From: Paenibacillaceae bacterium
GTDB lineage: Bacteria; Bacillota; Clostridia; Lachnospirales; Lachnospiraceae
Length of the DNA: 64,000 bases
Assembly (NCBI GenBank): GCA_015057705.1
Contig: SVDU01000003.1
Coordinates: 62,001-126,000 of the forward strand
Reading direction: 5' to 3'
The notes under the pieces are model-generated. The model ran no database searches and was not told where the DNA came from. It worked only from the letters and a program-made list of their open reading frames with translations. A program made the position numbers and the translations under genes. Positions 34,988 to 43,112 of this stretch are shown piece after piece; the stretch's first letter is position 1; each line of letters starts with the position of its first letter.

Positions 34988-34997
34988 GGAGAACAGG

Positions 34998-35219
34998 ATG
35001 AATCAGGATAAGATCGATCGGATTAACACACTTTATCATAAATCAAAAGCAACCGGACTGTCAGAAGAAGAACAGGCAGAACAGGCAGCGTTGAGAAAAG
35101 AATATATTGAAGCCATACGAGGCAGCTTAAGAGGAAATTTAAACAATATCTCCATTCAGGAAGCAGACGGCACTGTCACAGATCTGGGAAAAAAACATGG
35201 TAATGTCGGAGAAGAATGA
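34998..35219 (+). CDS. DUF896 (UPF0291/YnzC) family protein
   Basis: A 73-residue protein with the YnzC-type helical hairpin KIDRINTLYHKSKATGLSEEE and the core RKEYIEAIRGSLRGNL. The family has no settled function. GGAGAACAGG precedes the ATG. The gene overlaps the following cyclo-ligase gene by 23 nt and sits between proB and proA. Confidence 0.9.
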   Translation: MNQDKIDRINTLYHKSKATGLSEEEQAEQAALRKEYIEAIRGSLRGNLNNISIQEADGTVTDLGKKHGNVGEE

Positions 35220-35739
35220 GATTCGTAAATGGGTAAAGGAACATCGCAGCAGTCTTAGCGTGTCACAGGAAGCCAGGTGGGATGATGGGATCTGTCTGAG
35301 ACTTCTGGAACTGGAGGAGATTAACAGAGCTTTCTGTATTTACTGTTATGCTTCCATGCGTCATGAAGCCGGTACCTGGAAATTCATGGAGCATTTATTA
35401 AAACAGGGTAAATGCGTGGCGGTTCCCAAAGTATCAGGAAAAAATCTGGATTTTTACGTCATTACAGGAAAAACAGATCTGGAAGAAGGTACTATGGGGA
35501 TTATGGAACCCAAGGCTACCTGTTTAAAAATTAATGATACCCAGGCGCCCATGGTAGTACCGGGAATTGCTTTTGATAAAAACAAAAACCGGCTGGGATA
35601 TGGAGGCGGATATTATGACCGGCTCTTTGAAAAGGAACCGGATCATAAGAGAATCGCCATTGCTTATGATTTTCAGATATTTGACAGGATCCCTGCAGAT
35701 CCTCATGATAAAACAGTAGATATGATTATTATTCCTTAA
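35197..35739 (+). CDS. 5-formyltetrahydrofolate cyclo-ligase
   Basis: A 180-residue enzyme that converts 5-formyl-THF to 5,10-methenyl-THF with ATP. The family motif is VPGIAFDKNKNRLGYGGGYYDR (split here: GIAFDKNKNRLGYGGGYYDR, about residues 124-143). Two starts are possible, ATG 35197 and ATG 35203; both lie in the end of the DUF896 gene, implying translational coupling. Its position between proB and proA is unrelated to proline metabolism as far as known. Confidence 0.92.
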   Translation: MVMSEKNEIRKWVKEHRSSLSVSQEARWDDGICLRLLELEEINRAFCIYCYASMRHEAGTWKFMEHLLKQGKCVAVPKVSGKNLDFYVITGKTDLEEGTMGIMEPKATCLKINDTQAPMVVPGIAFDKNKNRLGYGGGYYDRLFEKEPDHKRIAIAYDFQIFDRIPADPHDKTVDMIIIP

Positions 35740-35757
35740 AAGAAAGGCAGGTTCTTT

Positions 35758-37002
35758 ATGACTATAACTGAGATTGGCAGACAGGCGAAAGAAGTGACAG
35801 GAATTATAGGAATCATTGGCTCTGCGAAAAAAGAGGAAGGACTGAAATCGGCGGCAACCGCTTTGCTGGAAGGAGAGGCAGAGATTCTGTGTGCCAATCA
35901 GGATGATGTGATCAAGGCAACGGCAGCAGGAATGAGCCAGGGTCTCATAGACCGTCTGGAGCTGACCCCAAAGCGGATCGAAGATATGGCAGAGGGACTT
36001 TTGGCAGTGGCCGCTTTAGAGGATCCGGTAGGAGAAGTTATTTCCATGAAGATGCGTCCCAACGGTCTTACCATTGGTCAGAAAAGAGTTCCGCTTGGTG
36101 TTGTTGGAATTATATATGAGGCAAGACCCAATGTGACGGCCGATGCCTTCGGACTTTGTTTTAAATCTGGCAATGCAGTAATTTTAAAAGGCGGAAGTGA
36201 TGCACTGGAGTCCAATAAGGCCATTGTAAAGTGGTTAAGAACCGGGTTATCCCGTGCAGGACTGCCGGAAAATATTCTTCAGCTCATAACAGATACGGAC
36301 AGAGAGAAGACAAAAGAATTCATGCGTCTTCGGGAATATGTAGATGTGCTGATTCCAAGAGGCGGAGCAGGGCTTATCAAGAGCGTTGTGGATAACAGCA
36401 CTATACCTGTGATTGAGACCGGTACAGGGAACTGTCATATCTTTGTAGATGAATCGGCAGATTTTGACATGGCACTGAATATTATCTTCAATGCCAAGAC
36501 TCAGAGAATTGGGGTTTGCAATGCCTGTGAGTCCCTTTTGGTACACCGGGCGGTTGCAGCGCAGTTTCTGCCACTTTTAAACCAGCGCCTTTTAACAAAA
36601 TCAGTGGAAGTCAGGGCAGATCAGGAAGCCTGTAAGCTTGTGAAGGACTTTGTACCTGCAACGGAAGAAGACTGGGGTACGGAGTATTTGGATTATATTG
36701 TTTCCTTAAAGCTTGTTGATTCAGTAGAGGAAGCCATATCTCATATTAACCGTTATAATACCAAGCACTCAGAAGCGATTATTACAAATGATTATAATAA
36801 TGCCCAGAAGTTTTTAAATGAAATTGATGCAGCCGCTGTTTATGTGAATGCGTCGACCCGGTTTACCGATGGATATGAGTTTGGATTTGGAGCTGAGATT
36901 GGAATCAGCACTCAGAAGCTTCATGCCAGAGGTCCTATGGGATTAAAGGAACTGACTACAACCAAATATATTATTTATGGAAATGGACAGATTCGGCCAT
37001 AA
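35758..37002 (+). CDS. proA: Gamma-glutamyl phosphate reductase
   Basis: A 414-residue aldehyde-dehydrogenase-fold enzyme reducing gamma-glutamyl phosphate to glutamate 5-semialdehyde. Motifs: [19 protein letters not shown] (about residues 103-121) and the catalytic cysteine in [14 protein letters not shown] near residue 257. AGAAAGGCAGG precedes the ATG. It completes the first two proline steps with proB; no proC is seen in the window. Confidence 0.96.
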   Translation: MTITEIGRQAKEVTGIIGIIGSAKKEEGLKSAATALLEGEAEILCANQDDVIKATAAGMSQGLIDRLELTPKRIEDMAEGLLAVAALEDPVGEVISMKMRPNGLTIGQKRVPLGVVGIIYEARPNVTADAFGLCFKSGNAVILKGGSDALESNKAIVKWLRTGLSRAGLPENILQLITDTDREKTKEFMRLREYVDVLIPRGGAGLIKSVVDNSTIPVIETGTGNCHIFVDESADFDMALNIIFNAKTQRIGVCNACESLLVHRAVAAQFLPLLNQRLLTKSVEVRADQEACKLVKDFVPATEEDWGTEYLDYIVSLKLVDSVEEAISHINRYNTKHSEAIITNDYNNAQKFLNEIDAAAVYVNASTRFTDGYEFGFGAEIGISTQKLHARGPMGLKELTTTKYIIYGNGQIRP

Positions 37003-37021
37003 TATAATATAGCACTATTGT

Positions 37022-37050
37022 TTGACAATTTAATTATTTTATGATAAACT
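37022..37050 (+). promoter_or_regulatory. Strong sigma-A promoter of the ABC-F gene
   Basis: TTGACA (37022-37027), 17-nt spacer, TAAACT (37045-37050), with TGA before the -10. It drives a leader of about 270 nt. Confidence 0.82.
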
Positions 37051-37080
37051 ACCGACAGAAGAAATGGAAGGGGTGAAAGG

Positions 37081-37092
37081 ATGAAGAAATAA
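37081..37092 (+). CDS. Ultra-short upstream ORF (Met-Lys-Lys-stop)
   Basis: ATG AAG AAA TAA, directly preceded by GGAAGGGGTGAAAGG, a purine-rich sequence able to bind 16S rRNA. It lies about 30 nt after the predicted transcription start and immediately before the first pairing element of the leader. A stalled ribosome on it would cover part of 37092-37098. Very short upstream ORFs occur in other ABC-F leaders. Confidence 0.55.
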   Translation: MKK

Positions 37093-37220
37093 TTCTTGTA
37101 AAGTAACTGCATGATGAATGGGATATTTTTATATCTTTTTTTATTGTGCCTGTTTTTGCAAGAATATTACTTCATTCTCCAGCCTTTTTTTGTGTTCTGA
37201 AATAGACACCATCTGCAAGG

Positions 37221-37244
37221 AGAACGGCCGTGCCTGTTCTTTTT
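37221..37244 (+). terminator. Terminator-like hairpin in the ABC-F leader
   Basis: AGAACGG (37221-37227) pairs with CTGTTCT (37234-37240) with one G-U, loop CCGTGC, followed by TTTT (37241-37244). It lies between two leader segments that can pair with each other, 85 nt upstream of the gene start. Confidence 0.6.
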
Positions 37245-37328
37245 GACCGATCCGGCTGTGAGAAATATGATTCTTGCAGCTGTTTTTTATGCAGAAAATT
37301 ATTTTCTGCTATATTTGGAGGGATGTCT

Positions 37329-38840
37329 ATGTCATTGATTCAGGTTACAGATCTTTCATTTACTTACGAAGGAAGCAGCGATCCAGTATTTGAACACGCT
37401 ACGTTTCAGCTGGATACAGATTGGAAGCTTGGTTTTACAGGAAGAAACGGGCGGGGGAAGACTACATTTTTAAATCTTCTTATGAACCGGATGGAATATA
37501 CAGGAACTATTGTATCAAGCGTCACATTTGATTACTTTCCCTATGAAGTGGAGGACAAGGAAGCACAGACCCTTGATATCATCAATTCCATTCTGGGCGA
37601 CTGTCCATACTGGGAGATAAAAAGAGAGTTGACAAAGCTTAAGGTTTCAGAAGATGTGCTTTATCGGCCCTACAATACTCTGTCAAACGGAGAACGGACC
37701 AAGGTTTTACTGGCAGCGTTATTTTTACGCGAGGGCAATTTCCTCCTTATTGATGAGCCCACCAATCATTTGGACAGGGAAGGAAGGGAATTGGTCAGTC
37801 AGTATTTAAACAGCAAAAAAGGGTTTATTCTCGTATCCCATGACCGTAAGTTTTTGGATGATTCGGTAGACCATATTTTATCCATTAACCGAGCTGACAT
37901 TGAGGTTCAAAAAGGCAACTTTTCAGTGTGGTACGAAAACCGCCAGAGAAAAGATCAATATGAACAGTCGGAAAATGAACGTTTAAAAAAGGATATCCGA
38001 CATCTGGAAGCAGCAGCCAGACAATCCGGAGAATGGGCGGATAAAGTAGAATCCACTAAAATAGGAAAAAAATCAATGATTCATGAAAAATCCATTGATA
38101 CAAGAGCCTATGTGGGAGAAAAGTCAAGGCGCATGCAGATGCGTAGAAAAAATCTGGAACGCAGGCAGAACCAGGCAATTGATGATAAAAAGGGTTTGTT
38201 AAAAAATATTGAGGAAGCAGAAGATTTAAAGCTGTATTCATTAAAGCATCATTCCAGCAGACTTCTTGTTTTAAAAGAGGTTGTCCCATTTTACCAGGGA
38301 CCGGTGTGCGATCCGGTTAGTTTAAGCCTTGAACAGGGACAGAGAGTATCCCTTCAGGGAAAGAACGGCTGCGGAAAAACATCCATTCTGAAACTGATTA
38401 TGGGTAATCAAGCAGCGGGTGATCCTATTGATTACCAGGGGACAATTGAAACTGCAAGCGGAATTAAGATTTCCTACGTTTCACAGGATACCTCCTTTTT
38501 AAAGGGAAGTCTGACAGAATACGGAAAACAGTACGGCGTAGAAGATTCCCTGTTTAAAGCACTTTTAAGGAAACTGGATTTTTCAAGGGAACAATTTCAA
38601 AAACCCATGGAAACATTTAGTGAAGGACAAAAGAAAAAAGTTTTAATTGCACGCAGTTTATGCGAGCAGGCTCACCTATATATATGGGATGAACCCTTAA
38701 ATTTTATCGATGTATACTCCAGAATCCAGATTGAAAACCTGATACTGAAATTTCAGCCGGCCATGTTACTGGTAGAGCATGATGAGTTCTTTACGCAGAA
38801 TGTGGGGGCAGAGCCTGTTACGGTTTTGTCTTCTTACTAA
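37329..38840 (+). CDS. ABC-F ribosomal protection protein, Lsa-like
   Basis: A 503-residue soluble protein with two ABC ATPase domains and no membrane segment. Walker A motifs are GRNGRGKTT (38-46) and GKNGCGKTS (344-352); Walker B motifs are LLIDEPTNHLD and YIWDEPLNFID; signatures are LSNGERTK and FSEGQKKK. The charged interdomain linker (about residues 190-290) is the part that reaches the peptidyl-transferase centre. Sequence layout (DTDWKLGFTGRNGRGKTT, YIWDEPLN, AMLLVEHD) strongly resembles Lsa(A) from enterococci, whose family confers lincosamide, streptogramin A and pleuromutilin resistance. ATG 37329 fits GGAGGG at 37317-37322. The resistance phenotype is inferred. Confidence 0.88.
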   Translation: MSLIQVTDLSFTYEGSSDPVFEHATFQLDTDWKLGFTGRNGRGKTTFLNLLMNRMEYTGTIVSSVTFDYFPYEVEDKEAQTLDIINSILGDCPYWEIKRELTKLKVSEDVLYRPYNTLSNGERTKVLLAALFLREGNFLLIDEPTNHLDREGRELVSQYLNSKKGFILVSHDRKFLDDSVDHILSINRADIEVQKGNFSVWYENRQRKDQYEQSENERLKKDIRHLEAAARQSGEWADKVESTKIGKKSMIHEKSIDTRAYVGEKSRRMQMRRKNLERRQNQAIDDKKGLLKNIEEAEDLKLYSLKHHSSRLLVLKEVVPFYQGPVCDPVSLSLEQGQRVSLQGKNGCGKTSILKLIMGNQAAGDPIDYQGTIETASGIKISYVSQDTSFLKGSLTEYGKQYGVEDSLFKALLRKLDFSREQFQKPMETFSEGQKKKVLIARSLCEQAHLYIWDEPLNFIDVYSRIQIENLILKFQPAMLLVEHDEFFTQNVGAEPVTVLSSY

Positions 38841-38890
38841 AAAGGCTGTTGGCTGAAGTTTCAAAAAATCGGGAGAACTGTCTGGCAAAG

Positions 38891-38919
38891 TTGACATTTT
38901 ATGGTGTTTCATGTAAAAT
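38891..38919 (+). promoter_or_regulatory. Sigma-A promoter for the miaB-mutSL-miaA operon
   Basis: TTGACA (38891-38896), 17-nt spacer, TAAAAT (38914-38919), 50 nt upstream of miaB. Confidence 0.8.
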
Positions 38920-38969
38920 GCTTTTGATAAAGGGTTTAAAAACAGAACGAATGAAAGGGATTTTTTCAG

Positions 38970-40412
38970 ATGCAGATTGATATAGATCAGATAGATATAA
39001 CAGGGGAAGTACCGGTAAGAGAACCTGAGAGACAATATTATTTTATGGCAAAAGTCAGCGGGTATGTAAAACGCCGGAGTGAAGAGCTTGGACGCGCCAT
39101 GACCTTTTGCACCCAGACATTTGGCTGTCAGATGAATTCCAGAGATTCCGAAAAGCTTGAAGGGATTTTAGAAGCTGTTGGGTTTGTACAGACAGATACC
39201 GAAGAGGCGGATTTTGTTCTTTATAACACCTGTACGGTAAGAGAGAATGCCAATCTGAAGGTTTACGGAAGACTTGGAGTTTTAAACAGCCTGAAAAAGA
39301 AAAATCCTGATATGATCATTGCCCTTTGCGGATGTATGATGCAGGAAGAGGATGTGGTAGAAAAGATTAAAAAGAGCTACCGGTTTGTAGACGTTATTTT
39401 TGGTACTCATAACATCTATAAGCTGGCAGAGCTTTTATACCAGCGTCTGGAAGCCAAAAAGATGGTGGTTGACATCTGGAAGGGAACCGACCAGGTGGTG
39501 GAAGACCTTCCGGCAGACAGAAAATATTCGTTTAAGTCTGGTGTTAATATTATGTTTGGCTGTGATAATTTCTGCAGCTATTGCATCGTACCTTACGTAA
39601 GAGGAAGAGAGCGCAGCCGCAGCCCCAAAGACATTATTACTGAGATCAAAGGACTTGCAGATGACGGTGTGGTAGAAATCATGCTGCTGGGGCAGAATGT
39701 TAATTCCTATGGAAAAACACTGGAAGAGCCTGTCAGCTTCGCGGAGCTTCTTTCCCAGGCAGATGAGGTGGAAGGTTTGGAGCGCATCCGTTTTATGACG
39801 TCCCATCCAAAGGATTTATCCGATGAACTGATTGAGGCGATGAAAAATTCAAAAAAAGTATGCCGTCACATTCATCTTCCTCTCCAGTCAGGAAGCAGCC
39901 GGATTTTAAAGCTTATGAACCGAAGATATACAAAAGAAAAATATTTGGAACTTGTGGATAAAATTCGTACTGCCATGCCGGATATCTCCCTTACCACCGA
40001 TATTATTGTAGGTTTCCCAGGGGAAACTGAGGAAGACTTTTTAGAAACATTAGACGTAGTGAGAAAAGTACGTTTTGACAGCGCGTTTACCTTTATCTAT
40101 TCCAAGCGTACCGGAACTCCGGCAGCGAAAATGGAAGACCAGATTCCGGATGAGGTTGTAAAGAACCGGTTTGACAGATTGCTGTCCTTAGTCCAGCAGA
40201 TTTCATCTGAAGTTTGCGGCAGAGAAGTTCATACGGTTCAGAAGGTTCTGGCAGAGGAAGTCAATGATCATAAAGAAGGCTATTTAACCGGACGGTTAAG
40301 CAGCAACACAACAGTCCATTTTAAGGGAGCTCCTTCTCTGATCGGAAAAATAGTGGACGTATATCTTGATGAATCAAAGGGATTTTACTATATGGGAACA
40401 TTAAGACCATAA
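38970..40412 (+). CDS. miaB: tRNA-2-methylthio-N6-dimethylallyladenosine synthase MiaB
   Basis: A 480-residue radical-SAM methylthiotransferase that converts i6A37 to ms2i6A37 in tRNAs reading UNN codons. It has an N-terminal UPF0004 domain (CTQTFGCQMNSRDSEKLEG, starting near residue 46, with two further cluster cysteines), a radical SAM cluster CDNFCSYCIVPYVRG (about residues 197-211), and a C-terminal TRAM domain. The first 40 residues are an extension ahead of the core. It heads an operon with miaA, the enzyme making its substrate. Confidence 0.97.
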   Translation: MQIDIDQIDITGEVPVREPERQYYFMAKVSGYVKRRSEELGRAMTFCTQTFGCQMNSRDSEKLEGILEAVGFVQTDTEEADFVLYNTCTVRENANLKVYGRLGVLNSLKKKNPDMIIALCGCMMQEEDVVEKIKKSYRFVDVIFGTHNIYKLAELLYQRLEAKKMVVDIWKGTDQVVEDLPADRKYSFKSGVNIMFGCDNFCSYCIVPYVRGRERSRSPKDIITEIKGLADDGVVEIMLLGQNVNSYGKTLEEPVSFAELLSQADEVEGLERIRFMTSHPKDLSDELIEAMKNSKKVCRHIHLPLQSGSSRILKLMNRRYTKEKYLELVDKIRTAMPDISLTTDIIVGFPGETEEDFLETLDVVRKVRFDSAFTFIYSKRTGTPAAKMEDQIPDEVVKNRFDRLLSLVQQISSEVCGREVHTVQKVLAEEVNDHKEGYLTGRLSSNTTVHFKGAPSLIGKIVDVYLDESKGFYYMGTLRP

Positions 40413-40439
40413 ACAGAAGAAAAGAGGAAACAAAAGAGA

Positions 40440-43094
40440 ATGGCTGGATTATCGCCAATGATGGCTCATTATTTAGAAACAAAAAAAGAATACCCGGACT
40501 GTCTTTTATTTTACAGACTGGGTGACTTTTATGAAATGTTTTTTGAAGATGCGATTACGGTATCCAGAGAGCTGGAAATAACTTTAACAGGAAAAGAATG
40601 CGGATTAGAGGAACGGGCACCTATGTGCGGCGTTCCTCATCATGCTGTTGAAACCTATTTAAACCGTCTGGTTCAAAAGGGATACAAAGTCGCCATCGCC
40701 GAACAGATGGAAGATCCCAGACAGGCGAAGGGACTTGTAAAGCGGGAAGTAATCCGTGTGGTAACTCCCGGAACCATAACCAGCGCGCAGGCTCTTGATG
40801 AAACAAGAAATAATTATCTGATGGGGGTTGTTTACATCGGAGAAGCATTTGGAATTGCGGTGACCGATATCAGCACCGGAGACTTTCTGGTGACACAGGT
40901 GGAATCCGATCGGGAGCTGATCGATGAAATCAATAAATTTACACCTTCTGAGATCATATGTAATGAAGCCTTTTACGTGTCAGGAGTGGACATAGAAGAC
41001 ATAAAAAACCGGTATCAAACTGTTATTTCATCTCTGGATCATCATTATTTTTCCGACGAAGTCTGCAGAAAAATTTTACGTGAGCATTATCAGGTAGGCA
41101 CCCTTACCGGGCTTGGGCTTGATGATTACGATATGGGTGTAATTGCAGCCGGTGCAGTGATGCAGTACATGTATGAGACCCAGAAAAGCAGCCTGTCTCA
41201 TATCACGACAATCACACCTTATTCCACCGGGCAGTACATGATAATCGATACTTCTACCAGAAGAAACTTAGAGCTTCTTGAAACTCTTAGGGAAAAGCAG
41301 AAAAGGGGAAGCCTTTTATGGGTTCTTGACCGCACCAAAACAGCTATGGGAGCAAGAATGCTGCGTACCTATGTGGAACAGCCTCTGATCCATAAATCTG
41401 AGATTATCGGGCGTCAGAATGCCATTGAAGAGCTGAACATGAATTACATATCCAGAGAAGAGATTGGTGAGTATTTAAATCCCATCTATGATCTGGAACG
41501 TCTGATTGGAAGGATCAGCTATAAGACCGCAAATCCAAGAGATTTAATTGCATTTAAGAGTTCACTGGAGATGCTTCCCCATATTAAAACGCTGCTGAAG
41601 GAATTTACCAGCGAACTTTTAGCTGATTTATATAACGAACTGGACCCCCTTGATGATATTAAGGATTATATCGAGCGTGCAATTATAGAAGACCCGCCTG
41701 TTTCTATCCGGGAGGGCGGAATCATCCGGGAAGGTTTTCATGAAGAGGCGGATAAGCTTCGCAGTGCAAAAACAGAAGGAAAAACCTGGCTGGCAGATTT
41801 AGAGGCAAAAGAAAAAGAAAAAAGCGGAATCAAGAATCTGAAAGTAAAATATAACAAAGTATTTGGATACTATTTTGAAGTGACCAATTCCTTTAAGGAT
41901 CTTGTTCCGGATTATTTTATCAGAAAGCAGACACTGGCCAATGCAGAGCGTTATACCACCGATGAGCTGAAGGAACTGGAAGACATTATACTGGGGGCTG
42001 AGGATAAGCTTTTTTCTTTGGAATATGACCTGTTCTGTGAAGTCCGTGATACCATTGCTTCCAAGGTACTGAGAATTCAAAAAAGCGCCAGAGCCATTGC
42101 AGGCATCGACGTGCTGGTTTCCTTATCTTCTGTTGCAACGAGAAACAATTACGTAAAACCCCAGATTAATGAAAAAGGTATCATTGATATTAAAAACGGA
42201 CGTCATCCGGTGGTAGAAAAGATGCTTCGGGACGATATGTTTGTATCCAATGACGTTTATCTGGACAACGGAAAAAACCGCCTGTCCATTATAACCGGAC
42301 CTAACATGGCAGGAAAATCAACTTACATGAGGCAGACGGCTTTGATTGTGCTGATGGCACAGATTGGCTGTTTTGTCCCTGCAGATGAAGCGAACATAGG
42401 AATTTGTGACCGGATCTTTACCAGGGTGGGAGCGTCTGATGATCTGGCCTCTGGTCAGAGTACCTTTATGGTGGAGATGACTGAGGTTGCCAATATTCTT
42501 AGAAATGCTACTAAAAACAGTCTGATCGTCCTCGACGAAATTGGAAGAGGAACCAGTACCTTCGACGGTCTGAGTATTGCATGGGCGGTAGTGGAGCATA
42601 TCAGCAACCAAAAGCTTCTTGGTGCAAAGACGCTGTTTGCCACTCATTATCATGAACTTACCGAATTGGAAGGAACCATGAGCGGGGTTAATAACTATTG
42701 CATCGCTGTGAAAGAACAGGGCGATGACATTGTTTTCTTAAGAAAAATTATTAAAGGCGGAGCCGATAAAAGCTATGGAATCCAGGTTGCGAAGCTGGCT
42801 GGCGTTCCAGATACTGTCATAATCAGAGCCAAGGAACTGCTTGCAGAGTTAAGCGATGCGGATATTACAGCAAAGGCAAAAGAAATTGCGGAAGCAAATG
42901 GGGGCATAACCCAGCGAAAGGCTGTTCCAAAGCCGGATGAAGTGGATTTACAGCAGATGTCACTATTTGATACGGTAAAGGATGACGATATTATCCGGGA
43001 ATTAGGGGAACTTGAGCTGGGCAATATGACACCCATAGATGCCCTGAATACGTTATACCGACTTCAGACCAAATTAAAAAATCGCTGGCAATAG
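40440..43094 (+). CDS. mutS: DNA mismatch repair protein MutS
   Basis: An 884-residue mismatch sensor and ATPase. The N-terminal mismatch-binding motif is LLFYRLGDFYEMFFEDA (about residues 21-37), with the conserved Phe-x-Glu pattern. The ATPase has Walker A GPNMAGKST (620-628) and DEIGRGTSTFDG. The C-terminal QQMSLFD resembles a beta-clamp-binding motif. It is followed 18 nt later by mutL. Length is normal. Confidence 0.98.
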   Translation: MAGLSPMMAHYLETKKEYPDCLLFYRLGDFYEMFFEDAITVSRELEITLTGKECGLEERAPMCGVPHHAVETYLNRLVQKGYKVAIAEQMEDPRQAKGLVKREVIRVVTPGTITSAQALDETRNNYLMGVVYIGEAFGIAVTDISTGDFLVTQVESDRELIDEINKFTPSEIICNEAFYVSGVDIEDIKNRYQTVISSLDHHYFSDEVCRKILREHYQVGTLTGLGLDDYDMGVIAAGAVMQYMYETQKSSLSHITTITPYSTGQYMIIDTSTRRNLELLETLREKQKRGSLLWVLDRTKTAMGARMLRTYVEQPLIHKSEIIGRQNAIEELNMNYISREEIGEYLNPIYDLERLIGRISYKTANPRDLIAFKSSLEMLPHIKTLLKEFTSELLADLYNELDPLDDIKDYIERAIIEDPPVSIREGGIIREGFHEEADKLRSAKTEGKTWLADLEAKEKEKSGIKNLKVKYNKVFGYYFEVTNSFKDLVPDYFIRKQTLANAERYTTDELKELEDIILGAEDKLFSLEYDLFCEVRDTIASKVLRIQKSARAIAGIDVLVSLSSVATRNNYVKPQINEKGIIDIKNGRHPVVEKMLRDDMFVSNDVYLDNGKNRLSIITGPNMAGKSTYMRQTALIVLMAQIGCFVPADEANIGICDRIFTRVGASDDLASGQSTFMVEMTEVANILRNATKNSLIVLDEIGRGTSTFDGLSIAWAVVEHISNQKLLGAKTLFATHYHELTELEGTMSGVNNYCIAVKEQGDDIVFLRKIIKGGADKSYGIQVAKLAGVPDTVIIRAKELLAELSDADITAKAKEIAEANGGITQRKAVPKPDEVDLQQMSLFDTVKDDDIIRELGELELGNMTPIDALNTLYRLQTKLKNRWQ

Positions 43095-43112
43095 GAAAAA
43101 GGAGCAGGTGCC

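Larger units (their letters stand above)
37051..37328 (+). promoter_or_regulatory. Structured 5' leader (candidate antibiotic-responsive attenuator) of the ABC-F gene
   Basis: The leader contains a three-codon ORF, at least one terminator-like hairpin, and several mutually exclusive pairings. ATTCTTG (37092-37098) can pair with CAAGAAT (37159-37165); TGCAAGAAT (37157-37165) can instead pair over 9 bp with ATTCTTGCA (37270-37278); CTGCAAG (37213-37219) can pair with CTTGCAG (37273-37279). T-runs occur at 37135-37142 (after GATAT/ATATC) and 37184-37191. GCAGAAA/TTTCTGC (37291-37309) lies just before the ribosome binding site. Ribosome-mediated attenuation controls other ABC-F genes; the mechanism here is inference. 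Confidence 0.65.

Noticed and set aside
37135-37142. GATAT/ATATC plus seven Ts as a main terminator of the ABC-F leader
   Set aside because: The stem is only 5 bp and AT-rich; kept as part of the leader description but not listed as a terminator on its own.
37051-37328. CRISPR-like or small RNA gene in the proA-ABC-F spacer
   Set aside because: The repeated TTCTTG/CAAGAA elements are complementary pairing segments, not evenly spaced repeats, and the promoter orientation fits an mRNA leader.
42318-42653. Minus-strand frames within the MutS ATPase region
   Set aside because: Antisense to the most conserved part of mutS, no independent support.
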